From positions 124,001 through 188,000 of the forward strand of contig NZ_JAWDIR010000001.1 of NCBI RefSeq assembly GCF_046156265.1: a stretch of DNA of 64,000 nt. The letters are read 5' to 3'. This document shows positions 36,057 through 45,024 of this stretch, one piece after another; position 1 is the stretch's first letter; each line of letters starts with the position of its first letter. This stretch comes from CAMDHY01 sp046156265. Lineage in GTDB: Bacteria > Pseudomonadota > Alphaproteobacteria > Rhizobiales > Segnochrobactraceae. Under the pieces are notes generated by a model. The model saw only the letters and a program-made list of their open reading frames with translations. It was not told the DNA's origin and made no database searches. The position numbers and the translations under genes are program-made.

Positions 36057-36601
36057 GCCACGAAGCCGAACGACCGGTAGAAGCGCACCGCCCCCGGGTG
36101 GTCGAGCGTGCAGGTGTGCAGCCAGACCCGGCGCACGCCCTTGCGTCGCCAGGCGCGCGCCAGGAGGTCGGCCATCAGCCGCCGGCCGAGCCCCCGCCCG
36201 ACGGCATCGGGCACGAAGCCGAAGAGCACGATCTCGACCTCGCCGGGCTTGCGCAGGTCGAGTTCGACGAGACCGATGTCCCGCCCCTCCTCGATCACCG
36301 CGAGCGTGGCGATGCCGGGATCGCCGATGCGCGCGGCGATTGTCTCGTCGGAATGCCGGAGCCGCGAGACCCACAGCCATTTCTCGCCGACGGCGCGGAA
36401 GAGCCGGCGGAAACGCTCCGCCTCGGTCGGACCGAGGCGCTCGGTCGCCGGTGGGTCGCCGACCGGTCCCGCCGCCGGCGGTGAGCGCATCTCCATGAAC
36501 GTGACGATGGCGGGCAGCACGCCGTCGGGCAGCGCGACGATGCCGTCGAGAGGAACGGCGATGGTCGGCGTCCCGGACGGAACCGGACCGGGCTCTGGCA
36601 T
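35966..36601 (-). CDS. GNAT-family N-acetyltransferase
   Basis: A 211-residue protein with an acetyl-CoA-binding core: VEIVLFGFVPDAVGRGLGRR (motif A, the Q/RxxGxG/A type as GRGLGRR), then VWLHTCTLDHPGAVRFYRSF (motif B). The N-terminus has a Pro-rich stretch before RHSDETIAARIGDPGIATLA. The C-terminal coding sequence overlaps the end of the metallophosphoesterase gene by 91 bp in antisense. Substrate unknown. Confidence 0.85.
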   Translation of the reverse strand: MPEPGPVPSGTPTIAVPLDGIVALPDGVLPAIVTFMEMRSPPAAGPVGDPPATERLGPTEAERFRRLFRAVGEKWLWVSRLRHSDETIAARIGDPGIATLAVIEEGRDIGLVELDLRKPGEVEIVLFGFVPDAVGRGLGRRLMADLLARAWRRKGVRRVWLHTCTLDHPGAVRFYRSFGFVAYRRAVEIVPDPRLDGLLDVAVSPDWPPVG

Positions 36602-36700
36602 GATGACCTTCGTGCTTTGGCGGGAAGGGGCCTCTACGGCGCGCCCTTAGCAGACCGGCGATGACGCGTCACCGTCCGGCGGTGCCGGCCACGAAGCGGC

Positions 36701-36979
36701 TTACTGTTCGCGGTATTCCTGGACGCGGGTGGCGCGCAGGCCGGCTAGGCCGTGCTTGTCGATCAGCGCCTGCCAGGAGAGGAATTCGTCGACCGTCAGC
36801 GTGTAGCGGCTGCAGGCTTCTTCCAGCGACAGGAGCCCCCCGCGCACCGCCGCCACCACCTCCGCCTTGCGCCGGATCACCCAGCGCTGCGCGTTGCTTG
36901 GGGGCAGATCGGCAATTGTCAAGGGGCTCCCGTCGGGGCCGATGACATAGCGCACTCGGGTTCGGACCTGTTCGGTCAT
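36701..36979 (-). CDS. sciP: SciP/DUF1153 protein, CtrA inhibitor
   Basis: A 92-residue protein of the DUF1153 family, to which Caulobacter SciP belongs. It contains VIGPDGSPLTIADLPPSN, RWVIRRKAEVVAAVRGGLL and the HTH region SLEEACSRYTLTVDEFLSWQ. SciP binds the CtrA response regulator and limits its target genes after replication starts. Two CtrA-like boxes lie upstream (37033-37047 and 37067-37081), as expected for a CtrA-activated sciP. The ATG at 36979 fits the family length. Confidence 0.93.
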   Translation of the reverse strand: MTEQVRTRVRYVIGPDGSPLTIADLPPSNAQRWVIRRKAEVVAAVRGGLLSLEEACSRYTLTVDEFLSWQALIDKHGLAGLRATRVQEYREQ

Positions 36980-37032
36980 TCTACGCTCACACACACCGCC
37001 TCTTCACAGCCTCGACTCTAGGTGCGCGGGCT

Positions 37033-37081
37033 TTAACAATGAGCTAAACCCGCCGGGGTGATTTGGTTAACACACGGTTAC
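37033..37081. promoter_or_regulatory. Two CtrA-like binding boxes upstream of sciP
   Basis: The CtrA consensus is TTAA-N7-TTAA. Here TTAA-N7-CTAA (37033-37047) and TTAA-N7-TTAC (37067-37081) lie in a relatively AT-rich stretch 54 and 88 bases upstream of the sciP start. Each box differs from the consensus by one base. The location fits control of sciP by CtrA, and possibly of the divergent mnmA gene, which is about 300 bases away. Confidence 0.6.
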
Positions 37082-37181
37082 TTTTGACGACTGTCGGCAA
37101 GGCGTTGCAATACGGCAACACCAGGCGTTGCGCCGCTGCCACGGTTGCGGGGGAGCGGTTTCGGTAGCCGTAGCGCGGTGC

Positions 37182-37211
37182 TTGGACGGCGCCGGTCGGG
37201 TTCGCTATAGT
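37182..37211 (+). promoter_or_regulatory. Candidate sigma-70 promoter of mnmA
   Basis: TTGGAC (37182-37187) and TATAGT (37206-37211) are separated by 18 bases on the plus strand, about 175 bases before the mnmA start. This is the best -35/-10 pair in the sciP-mnmA gap (36980-37384). No other feature was recognised in the rest of that gap. Confidence 0.4.
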
Positions 37212-37384
37212 GTCGCCGCAATGGTCGGCCACGCGGGGCCGGGTCCTCCGTGCCGGCGTTGCTTAAGGGACGCCGGTCGCCGATCCGACTTGTCGATCCG
37301 GTGTGCCGACACCATCTGCCAACCGGTCTTGCCGATCCGATTTCCTGCGCGCCGGTGGGCGGCGCCCCAGAACGCGACAGGACG

Positions 37385-38566
37385 ATGAACCTCGACGGCT
37401 TCGCCCCGAACGCCTCTCCGGCCGACACTCGTATCGTCGTCGCCATGTCCGGCGGCGTCGACTCGTCCGTCGTCGCGGCGCTCCTCGCCGAGGCCGGCTA
37501 CGACGTCGTCGGCGTGACGCTGCAGCTCTACGACCACGGCGAGGCGACGCACCGCTCCGGTGCCTGCTGCGCCGGCCGCGACATCCACGATGCCCGCCGC
37601 GTCGCCGAGCACCTCGGCATTCCCCACTACGTCCTCGACTTCGAGGCACGCTTCCGCAACGCCGTCATCGAGAGCTTCGCCGACAGCTACCTCTCCGGCG
37701 AGACCCCGGTGCCCTGCATCGCCTGTAACCAGACGGTCAAGTTCTCCGACCTGATGGCGACCGCGCGCGAGCTCGGCGCCGCAGCACTCGCCACCGGCCA
37801 CTACATCGAGACCCGCCGCGTCGGCGGCCGCTGGCAGATGTTCCGCCCCGTCGATGCCGAGCGCGACCAGAGCTACTTCCTGTTCGCCACCACGCCCGAG
37901 CAGCTCGCCTTCGCGCGCTTCCCGCTGGGGGCGATGAGCAAGGCCGAGACGCGCGCGCTCGCCCACCGCTTCAGCCTGCCGGTCGCCGACAAGGCCGACA
38001 GCCAGGACATCTGCTTCGTGCCGACCGGTCGCTATGCCGACGTCATCGAGCGCCTGCGCCCGGGCGCGGTGGAGGGCGGCGAGATCGTCCACATCGACGG
38101 CCGCGTGCTCGGCCGCCACGACGGCATCGTCCACTACACCATCGGCCAGCGCCGCGGCCTCGGGCTGTCGCTCGGCGAGCCGCTCTACGTCGTCCGGCTC
38201 GATGCGAGCGCGCACCGCGTCGTCGTCGGCCCGCGCGAGGCGCTCATGGTCCATCGGTTGACCCTGCGCGAGCCGAACTGGCTCGGCGACGGCCCGCTCG
38301 ACGCCCGCCTCGACGGCCTCGAGGTCTATGCCCGCGTCCGCTCGACCCGCCCGCCGGCCCCCGCGACGCTGCGCGTCGGCCGCGACGGCGTCGCCGTCGA
38401 GCTGCCGGCCGGCGAGACCGGCGTTGCGCCCGGGCAGGCCTGCGTGCTTTACGACAGTGGCGAGCCGCGGGCGCGGGTTCTCGGTGGTGGCTTCATCGAT
38501 GCTGCCTCCGGCCTGCGTGCCCTGGAAACACCCACCGCCGACCGCCGACCCGCCGCCGTCGCCTGA
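37385..38566 (+). CDS. mnmA: tRNA-specific 2-thiouridylase MnmA
   Basis: A 393-residue enzyme that thiolates U34 of tRNA-Lys, tRNA-Glu and tRNA-Gln. The PP-loop is VVAMSGGVDSSV; the catalytic Cys pair lies in PCIACNQTVKF and SQDICFVP. The central LATGHYIETRR and the C-terminal beta-barrel (LGRHDGIVHYTIGQRRGLGL and onward) are typical. The ATG at 37385 is the first in frame near the family start. Probably monocistronic or co-transcribed with the following methyltransferase gene, 32 bases away. Confidence 0.95.
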   Translation: MNLDGFAPNASPADTRIVVAMSGGVDSSVVAALLAEAGYDVVGVTLQLYDHGEATHRSGACCAGRDIHDARRVAEHLGIPHYVLDFEARFRNAVIESFADSYLSGETPVPCIACNQTVKFSDLMATARELGAAALATGHYIETRRVGGRWQMFRPVDAERDQSYFLFATTPEQLAFARFPLGAMSKAETRALAHRFSLPVADKADSQDICFVPTGRYADVIERLRPGAVEGGEIVHIDGRVLGRHDGIVHYTIGQRRGLGLSLGEPLYVVRLDASAHRVVVGPREALMVHRLTLREPNWLGDGPLDARLDGLEVYARVRSTRPPAPATLRVGRDGVAVELPAGETGVAPGQACVLYDSGEPRARVLGGGFIDAASGLRALETPTADRRPAAVA

Positions 38567-38598
38567 CGGTCGTCACCCCCTCCCGCGCGAGGAACCGG

Positions 38599-39270
38599 AT
38601 GTCCGACAAGAGCTCAGAAGCGGTGGTCGGGCGTCGCCGCTCGGAGGGCCTGACGGTTTCGATGGTCCGCTCGGCCTATAGCCGATGGGCTCCGATCTAC
38701 GACGCGGTGTTCTGGGGTCCCACCTTGTGGGGCCGCGAAATGGCGGTCGCCCGGGTCAACGCCATCGGCGGCGAGGTGCTCGAGGTCGGCGTCGGCACCG
38801 GCATGGCGCTGCCCTGCTACGGCCCCTCCGTCGAGGTCACCGGCATCGACATCTCGCCGGAAATGCTGGTGAAGACCGCCGAGCGCGTCGAGCGCGAGCG
38901 CCTGCGGGCCCGCGTCACCGGCCTCACCGTGATGGACGCCGGCAACCTCGCGTTCGCCGATGCGAGCTTCGACGTCGCGGTGGCGATGTACGTCATCACC
39001 GCCGTGCCCGATCCGGATGCGGCGCTCGCCGAGATGTCGCGCGTCGTGCGCCCCGGCGGCACCATCATCATCGTCAGCCACTTCCGCTCCGAGCGCGGCG
39101 GCTGGAAGATCGTCGAGCATCTCGCCGAGCCGTTCACCACCAAGCTCGGCTGGGACGCCGGCATGCCCGTCGACCGCGTGCTGAACAGGCCCGAGCTGAC
39201 GCTGGTCGAGCGCTGCCCGGTGCCGCCGCTCGACCTCTACACGCTGCTGCGCTTCGAAAAGCGCGCCTGA
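38599..39270 (+). CDS. SAM-dependent methyltransferase, PmtA-like
   Basis: A 223-residue class I methyltransferase. SAYSRWAPIYDAVFWGPTLW is the family lead-in and VLEVGVGTGMALPCYG the SAM-binding loop. The acidic residue after strand 2 is in VTGIDISPEML. It resembles alphaproteobacterial phosphatidylethanolamine N-methyltransferases (PmtA), which make phosphatidylcholine, but a ubiquinone or other small-molecule methylase cannot be excluded. It follows mnmA closely. Confidence 0.78.
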   Translation: MSDKSSEAVVGRRRSEGLTVSMVRSAYSRWAPIYDAVFWGPTLWGREMAVARVNAIGGEVLEVGVGTGMALPCYGPSVEVTGIDISPEMLVKTAERVERERLRARVTGLTVMDAGNLAFADASFDVAVAMYVITAVPDPDAALAEMSRVVRPGGTIIIVSHFRSERGGWKIVEHLAEPFTTKLGWDAGMPVDRVLNRPELTLVERCPVPPLDLYTLLRFEKRA

Positions 39271-39313
39271 CGGGCCGCGACCCGCGACCGCGCGCGCCCG
39301 AGCCTTTCTCACA

Positions 39314-40588
39314 TCACAGGAACGACGTCCCGTGCCGTCCCGGCGCGAGGCCGAGCCAGGCGGCGACGCTCTCGCCGATGTCGGCGAACGTCCCCCGCCG
39401 CCCGACCGTGCCGCCGGCGATGCCGGGCCCGAAGGCGAGGATCGGCACGTGCTCGCGGGTGTGGTCTGAGCCCGCCGCCGTCGGGTCGCAGCCGTGGTCG
39501 GCGGTCAGCACGACGAGATCGCCCGGCCGCAGCGCCGCCCGGAGCTCAGGTAGCCGGCGGTCGAAATGCTCGAGTGCCGCGGCATAGCCCGCCGGGTCGC
39601 GGCGGTGGCCGAAAAGCGTGTCGAAGTCGACGAAGTTCGTCATCACCAGGGCGCCTGCCGGAGCCCGCGCCACCGCCGAAAGCGTCGCATCGAACAGCGC
39701 GTCGTTGCCGGCGGCCTTCACCGTCTCGGTCATGCCGCGGTGGGCGAAGATGTCGCCGATCTTGCCGATGGCGATGACGGACCGGCCGTCCGCCTTCGCG
39801 CGGTCGAGCAGCGTCGGCTCCGGCGGCAGCACGGCGTAGTCGCGGCGGTTCGCCGTGCGGGTGAAGCCGGTCTCGGCGTCGCCGGTGAAGGGCCGGGCGA
39901 TGACCCGGCCGATGCCGAGCGGGTCGACCAGCCGGCGGGCGATCTCGCAGACTTCATAGAGCCGCTCCAGCCCGAAATGCTCCTCGTGGGCAGCGATCTG
40001 GAACACCGAATCGGCCGACGTGTAGCAGATCGGCTTTCCCGTCCGGACGTGCTCTGCGCCGAGGCGTTCGATGATTTCGGTGCCGGAGGCGTGGCAGTCG
40101 CCGAGGATGCCGGGGAGCTTCGCCTCGGCCACGAGCGCAGCGATCAGGTCCGGCGGAAAGGTCGGCACGGTCTCGGGGAAATAGGTCCACGCGAACGGCA
40201 CCGGCACGCCGGTGATCTCCCAGTGCCCCGACGGCGTGTCCTTGCCGAGCGACACCTCGGCGCCGTAGCCCCAGAGTCCCTCCGGAGCCTTCGCCACATG
40301 CAGACCGGCCGGCACCGCTCCCGTCGAGGCGGCGGCCGCCGCACCGAGGCCGAGGCGGTCGAGGTTGGGTAGGCGCAGCGGCCCGGTCGCGCCGCCCCCG
40401 CCGTCAGAGGCACCACGACCGTCGCAGTCTCCCCGCGCGCACGCCGCGGCGACGTGGCCGAGCGTGTCGGAGGCGGCATCCCCCGCGCCCCACCGGGCGG
40501 CGTCGCCGGCGGCACCGATCCCGACGGAATCGAGCACGAGCAGGAAGGCGCGGCGGGCGGGCGAAGAGGGCTCAAGGGTCTGGCTCAT
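39314..40588 (-). CDS. deoB: Phosphopentomutase
   Basis: A 424-residue alkaline-phosphatase-superfamily enzyme that interconverts (deoxy)ribose-1- and -5-phosphate. Metal-binding motifs are LLVLDSVGIGAAGDA, the catalytic Thr region LGKDTPSGHWEITGVP, and LTADHGCDPTAAGSDHTREH. It fits the nucleoside salvage genes further along (cdd, purine nucleoside phosphorylase, deoC, deoA) although it is on the opposite strand. An internal Gly/Ala-rich patch (residues about 45-70) is a linker not seen in most homologs. Monocistronic; it faces the LysR-type gene. Confidence 0.94.
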   Translation of the reverse strand: MSQTLEPSSPARRAFLLVLDSVGIGAAGDAARWGAGDAASDTLGHVAAACARGDCDGRGASDGGGGATGPLRLPNLDRLGLGAAAAASTGAVPAGLHVAKAPEGLWGYGAEVSLGKDTPSGHWEITGVPVPFAWTYFPETVPTFPPDLIAALVAEAKLPGILGDCHASGTEIIERLGAEHVRTGKPICYTSADSVFQIAAHEEHFGLERLYEVCEIARRLVDPLGIGRVIARPFTGDAETGFTRTANRRDYAVLPPEPTLLDRAKADGRSVIAIGKIGDIFAHRGMTETVKAAGNDALFDATLSAVARAPAGALVMTNFVDFDTLFGHRRDPAGYAAALEHFDRRLPELRAALRPGDLVVLTADHGCDPTAAGSDHTREHVPILAFGPGIAGGTVGRRGTFADIGESVAAWLGLAPGRHGTSFL

Positions 40589-40650
40589 CGCCGACGATGT
40601 GCGCCCGGCGCGACGGGGTGGTCAAGACGGGCCATCCCAACCTTCGGCGC

Positions 40651-40805
40651 GAACCCCTCCCCCTTGCGCGGGGCCTGCCCGGACTTGATGCGCGGTAGCC
40701 GGCACAGCCGATCGGAGGCGGGTCCACACATCTCACCCCGCCGCCGTAGTGCGCCCCCTCCCCCCTCGTGGGGGAGGTGGCCGGCGCAGCCGGCCGGAGG
40801 GGGCC
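40651..40805. repeat. Pair of GC-rich palindromic repeats between deoB and the LysR-type gene
   Basis: Copy one (40651-40682, C-run/TTGCGC/G-run) and copy two (40753-40805, C-run/TCGT/G-run plus GTGGCCGGCGCAGCCGGCCG). Copy two provides the first codons of the downstream LysR-type gene. The extended GTGGCCGGCGCAGCCGG tail also occurs at 45855-45868, which marks a subfamily. Confidence 0.75.
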
Positions 40806-41699
40806 GCCGCGCGCGAGCGCGGCGGTACGGCGCCAGAGATTGCCGAACCGCCGCCCGCCGCCGGCCGGCACCTCTCCTTCACGAAGGCGGCGGAGGAGCT
40901 GAACGTCACGCCGGCCGCCGTCAGCCACCAGATCCGGGCGTTGGAGGAACAACTCGGCGCCAGCCTGTTCGAGCGCTCGACGCGCAGCCTCGCGCTCACA
41001 GCCGCCGGCCGCCGGCTGCTGCCGCCGGCGACGGAGGCCTTCGAGCTGCTCGCTCGCGCGCTGGCCGATGTGCGCCACGGCGAGCGCGTGCTGACGGTCA
41101 CCACGACGCCGTCCTTCGGCGCCCGCTGGCTGGCGCCCCGCCTCGGCCGCTTCGTCGAGAGACATCCCAACATCGAGATCTCCATCCGCCACACGAAGGC
41201 GACGCTCGACCTCGCCCGCGAGGGCATCGACGCGGCGGTGCGCTGGGGGCGGGGTGAGTGGCCGGGGCTGGAGGCGGAGCTCGTCGGCCCGTCGGTGCTC
41301 GCTCCGATCGCCTCGCCCGGCTATGCCGCCAAGCTGGCGTTGGCGCGCCCCGCGGACCTCGCCCGGGCGACGCTCCTGCACGACGATTGTTGCGAGGAAT
41401 GGCACGACTGGATGCTGCGCGCCGGCCTCGACCCTTCCCCCGCCCGCAGCGGCCCCGTCTTCGACGACGAGAACGCACTGATCCAGGCGGCACTCTCCGA
41501 TCAGGGCGTTGGACTGATCTCGGTGGCGCTGGTGCAGGCGGACCTCGACGCGGGTCGGCTCGCCGTTGTCGCCGACCTGCCGATCGCCGAGGGCTACGGC
41601 TACTATCTCGTCACCACCCCCGCCTCCGCCACCACCCGCAAGGTCAAGGCCTTCCGATCGTTCCTGCGCGAGGAGGTGAAGCGGGACACGCGGGCGTGA
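40749..41699 (+). CDS. LysR-family regulator (GcvA-like) with repeat-altered N-terminus
   Basis: A 316-residue frame. From residue 40 on it is a normal GcvA/AmpR-type LysR protein: HLSFTKAAEELNVTPAAVSH (HTH), ALEEQLGASLFERSTRSLAL, then the effector domain (about residues 95-305). Family members begin with roughly MRRLPPLNALRAFEAAARHLSFT; here the part before HLSFT is replaced by MRPLPPRGGGGRRSRP and more, encoded by a palindromic repeat. The first HTH helix is therefore missing. DNA binding may be impaired, or a GTG-started hybrid may work. No regulated partner is evident; deoB is the nearest divergent gene. Confidence 0.72.
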   Translation: MRPLPPRGGGGRRSRPEGAAARERGGTAPEIAEPPPAAGRHLSFTKAAEELNVTPAAVSHQIRALEEQLGASLFERSTRSLALTAAGRRLLPPATEAFELLARALADVRHGERVLTVTTTPSFGARWLAPRLGRFVERHPNIEISIRHTKATLDLAREGIDAAVRWGRGEWPGLEAELVGPSVLAPIASPGYAAKLALARPADLARATLLHDDCCEEWHDWMLRAGLDPSPARSGPVFDDENALIQAALSDQGVGLISVALVQADLDAGRLAVVADLPIAEGYGYYLVTTPASATTRKVKAFRSFLREEVKRDTRA

Positions 41700-41777
41700 G
41701 GCGTAAGCCAAAGGCGTGAATGGACGGCCGGAACCGGCTGCGGCAGGGTCGTGACGCCCGAGGACCGAGGGCCACCG

Positions 41778-42698
41778 ATGAACGCCACCTGTCGCGCCAG
41801 ACTTGCCGCCGTCTTTGCCGTCTGCGCCCTGTCGGCCGGCCTGGGCCTGCAGACGCCGGCGGCCCATGGCGCCGTCTGCGCCGGCCGGCCGGCGGACCGG
41901 ACGCTGGCGCAGCTCTTCATGGAGAGCAACGCGGTGGCGAGCGGAACCCTCACCGTCTCGAAGGCCGCGGTTCGCAAGGCGTTCAGCACCGGCGACTATC
42001 TCGACCTGCCGTTCGTCGGCCTGACCAGCATCGCCGGCAAGGTCCCCCAGCGCCTCACGGTCAAGATCTACGCCGAAAGGCGACGCGGCGGCGTGAAGCC
42101 CGAGCAGTTGGAGACGCTGGCGGGCGGGCCGGTGCTCGTGTTCCTCGTCCGGGGACGCGACGGCGAGTTCTATCTGACCCGGGGAGAAAAGGCCCTGCAG
42201 CCGGCCACCCCCGCGACCGTCCAGGCGGCAGAGCGGGAACGCGACCGGCAGTGGGCCATCCTCAGGGCCTGGAAGCCCGACCGGTCGCTCCCCCACTTCG
42301 GAGACGTGAAGGCGCTCGTTGCGGAGCTCGCCGCCATCCGCAGGCCGGCAAAGGGAAACGAGGCGGGCTATGACGAGGCGCGCGCCCGGCAGGACGCGAT
42401 CTTCGTCAGGCTGGAGAAGCTGGGGAAGTCCGCGGTGCCGGCGATCGTCGCCCACCTCGACAACCGCCGGCCGCTCGCCGTCCAGCAGTTGGCGCTGGTC
42501 AATCAGCCGCCCAACCCCATCGAGGCCATCCGGACCTACGAGCCGGAGCAGATCGTCGACGCCCTCGCCGCGACCCTGAACCAGGTGGCCGGCCAGACCT
42601 TCGACGCGATCTACAGTGGCGGCAGCGAGGCTCAGCGGCGATCGGCCATCGCCGCCTGGCGGATCTACACCGACGACCTCCTCTGCTACGGCCGCTGA
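41778..42698 (+). CDS. Exported protein of unknown function
   Basis: A 306-residue protein with a signal peptide ending near TPAAHGAVCAG. It has no recognised domain. The mature part is mostly alpha/beta with RPADRTLAQLFMESNAVASG, then FYLTRGEKALQPATPATVQA, and a helical C-terminal region (LEKLGKSAVPAIVAHLDNRR, HEAT-like). Two Cys (CAGR near the start, LLCYGR at the end) could form a disulfide. It sits between the LysR-type gene and a convergent DUF1194 gene. I found no basis for a function. Confidence 0.6.
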   Translation: MNATCRARLAAVFAVCALSAGLGLQTPAAHGAVCAGRPADRTLAQLFMESNAVASGTLTVSKAAVRKAFSTGDYLDLPFVGLTSIAGKVPQRLTVKIYAERRRGGVKPEQLETLAGGPVLVFLVRGRDGEFYLTRGEKALQPATPATVQAAERERDRQWAILRAWKPDRSLPHFGDVKALVAELAAIRRPAKGNEAGYDEARARQDAIFVRLEKLGKSAVPAIVAHLDNRRPLAVQQLALVNQPPNPIEAIRTYEPEQIVDALAATLNQVAGQTFDAIYSGGSEAQRRSAIAAWRIYTDDLLCYGR

Positions 42699-42729
42699 GC
42701 CGCGCCCGCGCCGGCGGCAGTCTGATCGC

Positions 42730-43578
42730 TCAGTTGTCGCCGATGCGGCTGCGCCAGATGCGCTCGCCGATGGTGCAGAACGGGTCGACGGTGGTGGTGA
42801 GTTGCGCCGGGATGACCGTCGCCCGCTCCGGCGGCCCGCCAGCGATCTCCAGCACGAGCTTGCGGCGAACCGCCTCGCCGAACGCCTCGATATCGCGCAC
42901 GGGCACCAGGAAAGCGCCGTTCCCCCCGATCACGCACGTCGTGTAGTACTCGTCGAGGTTCGGCAGGTCGAAGTAGCTGTTCGCCGAGCGCTTCAGCATC
43001 AGCGGCAGGCCGTTGATGGTGATGCCGGCCGCCACCGCCCGGTCGCGCGCCGCGGTGACGAGACGGCCCTGGTTGTTCGGCCCGTCGCCGGACACATCGA
43101 TGACCTTGCGGATGCCCTCGTAGCCGTTCTCGGCGATGAGGTCGGTCGCCACAGACAGCGCCTCGGAGATCGAGGTGCGGAAGACGCGCCGGATCGGCTG
43201 CTGGCCGAGTTGCGCGGTGAACGCCTCCGCGGAAGCCGCGTCGCCGATCACCTGCCAGTCGACGACGACGCGCTGCTCGGCGGCACCGGCCCATTCCATG
43301 TAGGCGATGGCGATCTTGCCGTGGATGCCGTCCTTGATGGCGGCCAGCACCTCCGCCGAGCGGATCGCCTCGACATAGCCGAGGCGCTGCAGGCGCTGCT
43401 CGTCCTCGTCCATCGAGAACGACACGTCGACCGCCAGGACCAGCTCGAGGTCGACCTCCTCGGCGCTCGCCGGCGTCGCCGGCCAGAAACTGCCAGCGGT
43501 GATCGCCATCGACAGGCATGCCGCAGCGAGCCAGCGGGACGGTGTCGGTGCGGCGTCGGTTCGACGGAACTCCTGCAT
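42730..43578 (-). CDS. DUF1194 secreted protein (VWA-like)
   Basis: A 282-residue exported protein; signal peptide cleaved near ATPASAEEVDLE. The domain starts with LELVLAVDVSFSMDEDEQRL, where DVSFS is a MIDAS-like DxSxS motif, followed by VIDVSGDGPNNQGRLV. The DUF1194 family is VWA-related and secreted, with unknown function. It ends KRSANSYFDLPN... and GERIWRSRIGDN. Divergent from the BMP-family gene 367 bases away. Confidence 0.85.
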   Translation of the reverse strand: MQEFRRTDAAPTPSRWLAAACLSMAITAGSFWPATPASAEEVDLELVLAVDVSFSMDEDEQRLQRLGYVEAIRSAEVLAAIKDGIHGKIAIAYMEWAGAAEQRVVVDWQVIGDAASAEAFTAQLGQQPIRRVFRTSISEALSVATDLIAENGYEGIRKVIDVSGDGPNNQGRLVTAARDRAVAAGITINGLPLMLKRSANSYFDLPNLDEYYTTCVIGGNGAFLVPVRDIEAFGEAVRRKLVLEIAGGPPERATVIPAQLTTTVDPFCTIGERIWRSRIGDN

Positions 43579-43945
43579 GTTGCGTGCCTCCGCCCCCGCG
43601 GCCACGCCCCCGACAGATAGTGTGGCAGAGCGTCCCGGCCAGCCGAAGCGTTTTCGATGCCCGTCCACTTTCTCGTGATGGCGGGCGCGGCCGCCCCACG
43701 CGACGGTCACGCGATCGGGAAACTTGACCGGATGGCAAAAATCCGGCGATCGTGGGGGCGTGGACGTCGGAGGCAACTGCCCGCTCGGGGCCGGCCCTCC
43801 TGCCTCGACCGACGCCGGAAAAAGAGGGCCGGCCCGGTCGCGTCAGCGTCGCATTCGTTCGCGCCGTGGCTCGCTCGGGGCCGCGGCCGCCTTCGGGCCT
43901 GTTCGAGAGGCCGCCCGCGGGATGCGGTGCGGCGGCGGAGGAACC
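43579..43945. other. Intergenic region between divergent DUF1194 and bmp genes
   Basis: 367 bases. GGAGGA precedes the bmp start; otherwise I see no clear promoter, RNA or repeat. Open frames that cross it in the plus strand are extensions of the bmp frame without coding character. Confidence 0.35.
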
Positions 43946-44995
43946 ATGATCGACATCTTCAAGCGGGCGACGACGAAACGGCGCGGCCTCGCGGCGGCGC
44001 GCGCAGCCCTTCTGGGTCTGGCGGCGGCGACGCTGCTCTCCGGCGCGGCGCTGGCGCAGGACGCCGTCCAGCCGGGCCTCGTCTACGACATGGGCGGCAA
44101 GTTCGACAAATCCTTCAACGAGGCCGCCTACAACGGCGCCGAGGCCTTCAAGAAGGCGACCGGCACCGAGTACCGCGACTTCGAGGTGCAGAACGACGCC
44201 CAGCGCGAGCAGGCGCTCAGGAACTTCGCCCGCCGCGGCCTGTCACCGATCGTCGCCATCGGCTTCAGCCAGGCGGCCGCCGTCGAGGAAGTCGCCAAGG
44301 AGTTCCCCGACACCAAGTTCGCCATCGTCGACATGGTGGTCGACCTGCCGAACGTCCGCTCGATCCTGTTCCAGGAGCACGAGGGCTCCTACCTCGTCGG
44401 CATGCTCGCGGCGATGGCCTCGAAGACCGGCAAGATCGGCTTCGTCGGCGGCATGGACATCCCGCTCATCCGCAAGTTCGCCTGCGGCTACGTCGAGGGC
44501 GCCAAGGCGGCGAACCCGAACGTCGAGGTGTTCCAGAACATGACCGGCACCACCGGCGCGGCGTGGAACGACCCGGCGAAGGGCGGCGAGCTCGCCAAGT
44601 CGCAGTTCGATCGCGGCGCCGACGTCGTCTACCACGCCGCCGGCGGCACCGGCATCGGCGTGCTGCAGGCCGCCGCCGAAGCCGGCAAGCTCGGCATCGG
44701 CGTCGATTCCAACCAGAACTACCTGCATCCCGGCCACGTGCTGACCTCGATGCTGAAGCGCGTCGACACCGCCGTCGAGAAGGCCTTCACCGACGCCAAG
44801 GACGGCAAGTGGACGAGCGGCGTCTACGTGCTCGGCCTGAAGGAGGACGGCGTCGGCTGGTCGCTCGACGAGTACAACAAGGCCCTGATCACCCCGGAGA
44901 TGCAGGCGGCCGCCGACAAGGCGAAGGCCGGCATCGTCGACGGCTCGATCACCGTCCACGACTACATGTCGGACAACGCCTGCCCGGCGGGCTGA
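43946..44995 (+). CDS. BMP-family nucleoside-binding protein of an ABC transporter
   Basis: A 349-residue periplasmic protein (signal peptide to about LSGAALAQDA). The Bmp/PnrA-like fold is marked by LVYDMGGKFDKSFNEAAYNG, ARRGLSPIVAIGFSQAAAV and VYHAAGGTGIGVLQAA. This family binds purine or pyrimidine nucleosides. The ATPase and permease genes follow (45926-50278) with the salvage enzymes after that, so nucleoside uptake is well supported. A 930-base gap holding a CAP-domain gene and repeats separates it from the ATPase gene. Confidence 0.92.
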   Translation: MIDIFKRATTKRRGLAAARAALLGLAAATLLSGAALAQDAVQPGLVYDMGGKFDKSFNEAAYNGAEAFKKATGTEYRDFEVQNDAQREQALRNFARRGLSPIVAIGFSQAAAVEEVAKEFPDTKFAIVDMVVDLPNVRSILFQEHEGSYLVGMLAAMASKTGKIGFVGGMDIPLIRKFACGYVEGAKAANPNVEVFQNMTGTTGAAWNDPAKGGELAKSQFDRGADVVYHAAGGTGIGVLQAAAEAGKLGIGVDSNQNYLHPGHVLTSMLKRVDTAVEKAFTDAKDGKWTSGVYVLGLKEDGVGWSLDEYNKALITPEMQAAADKAKAGIVDGSITVHDYMSDNACPAG

Positions 44996-45024
44996 CCGAC
45001 AGCGGCGGCAGCGGGGGCCGCGCC

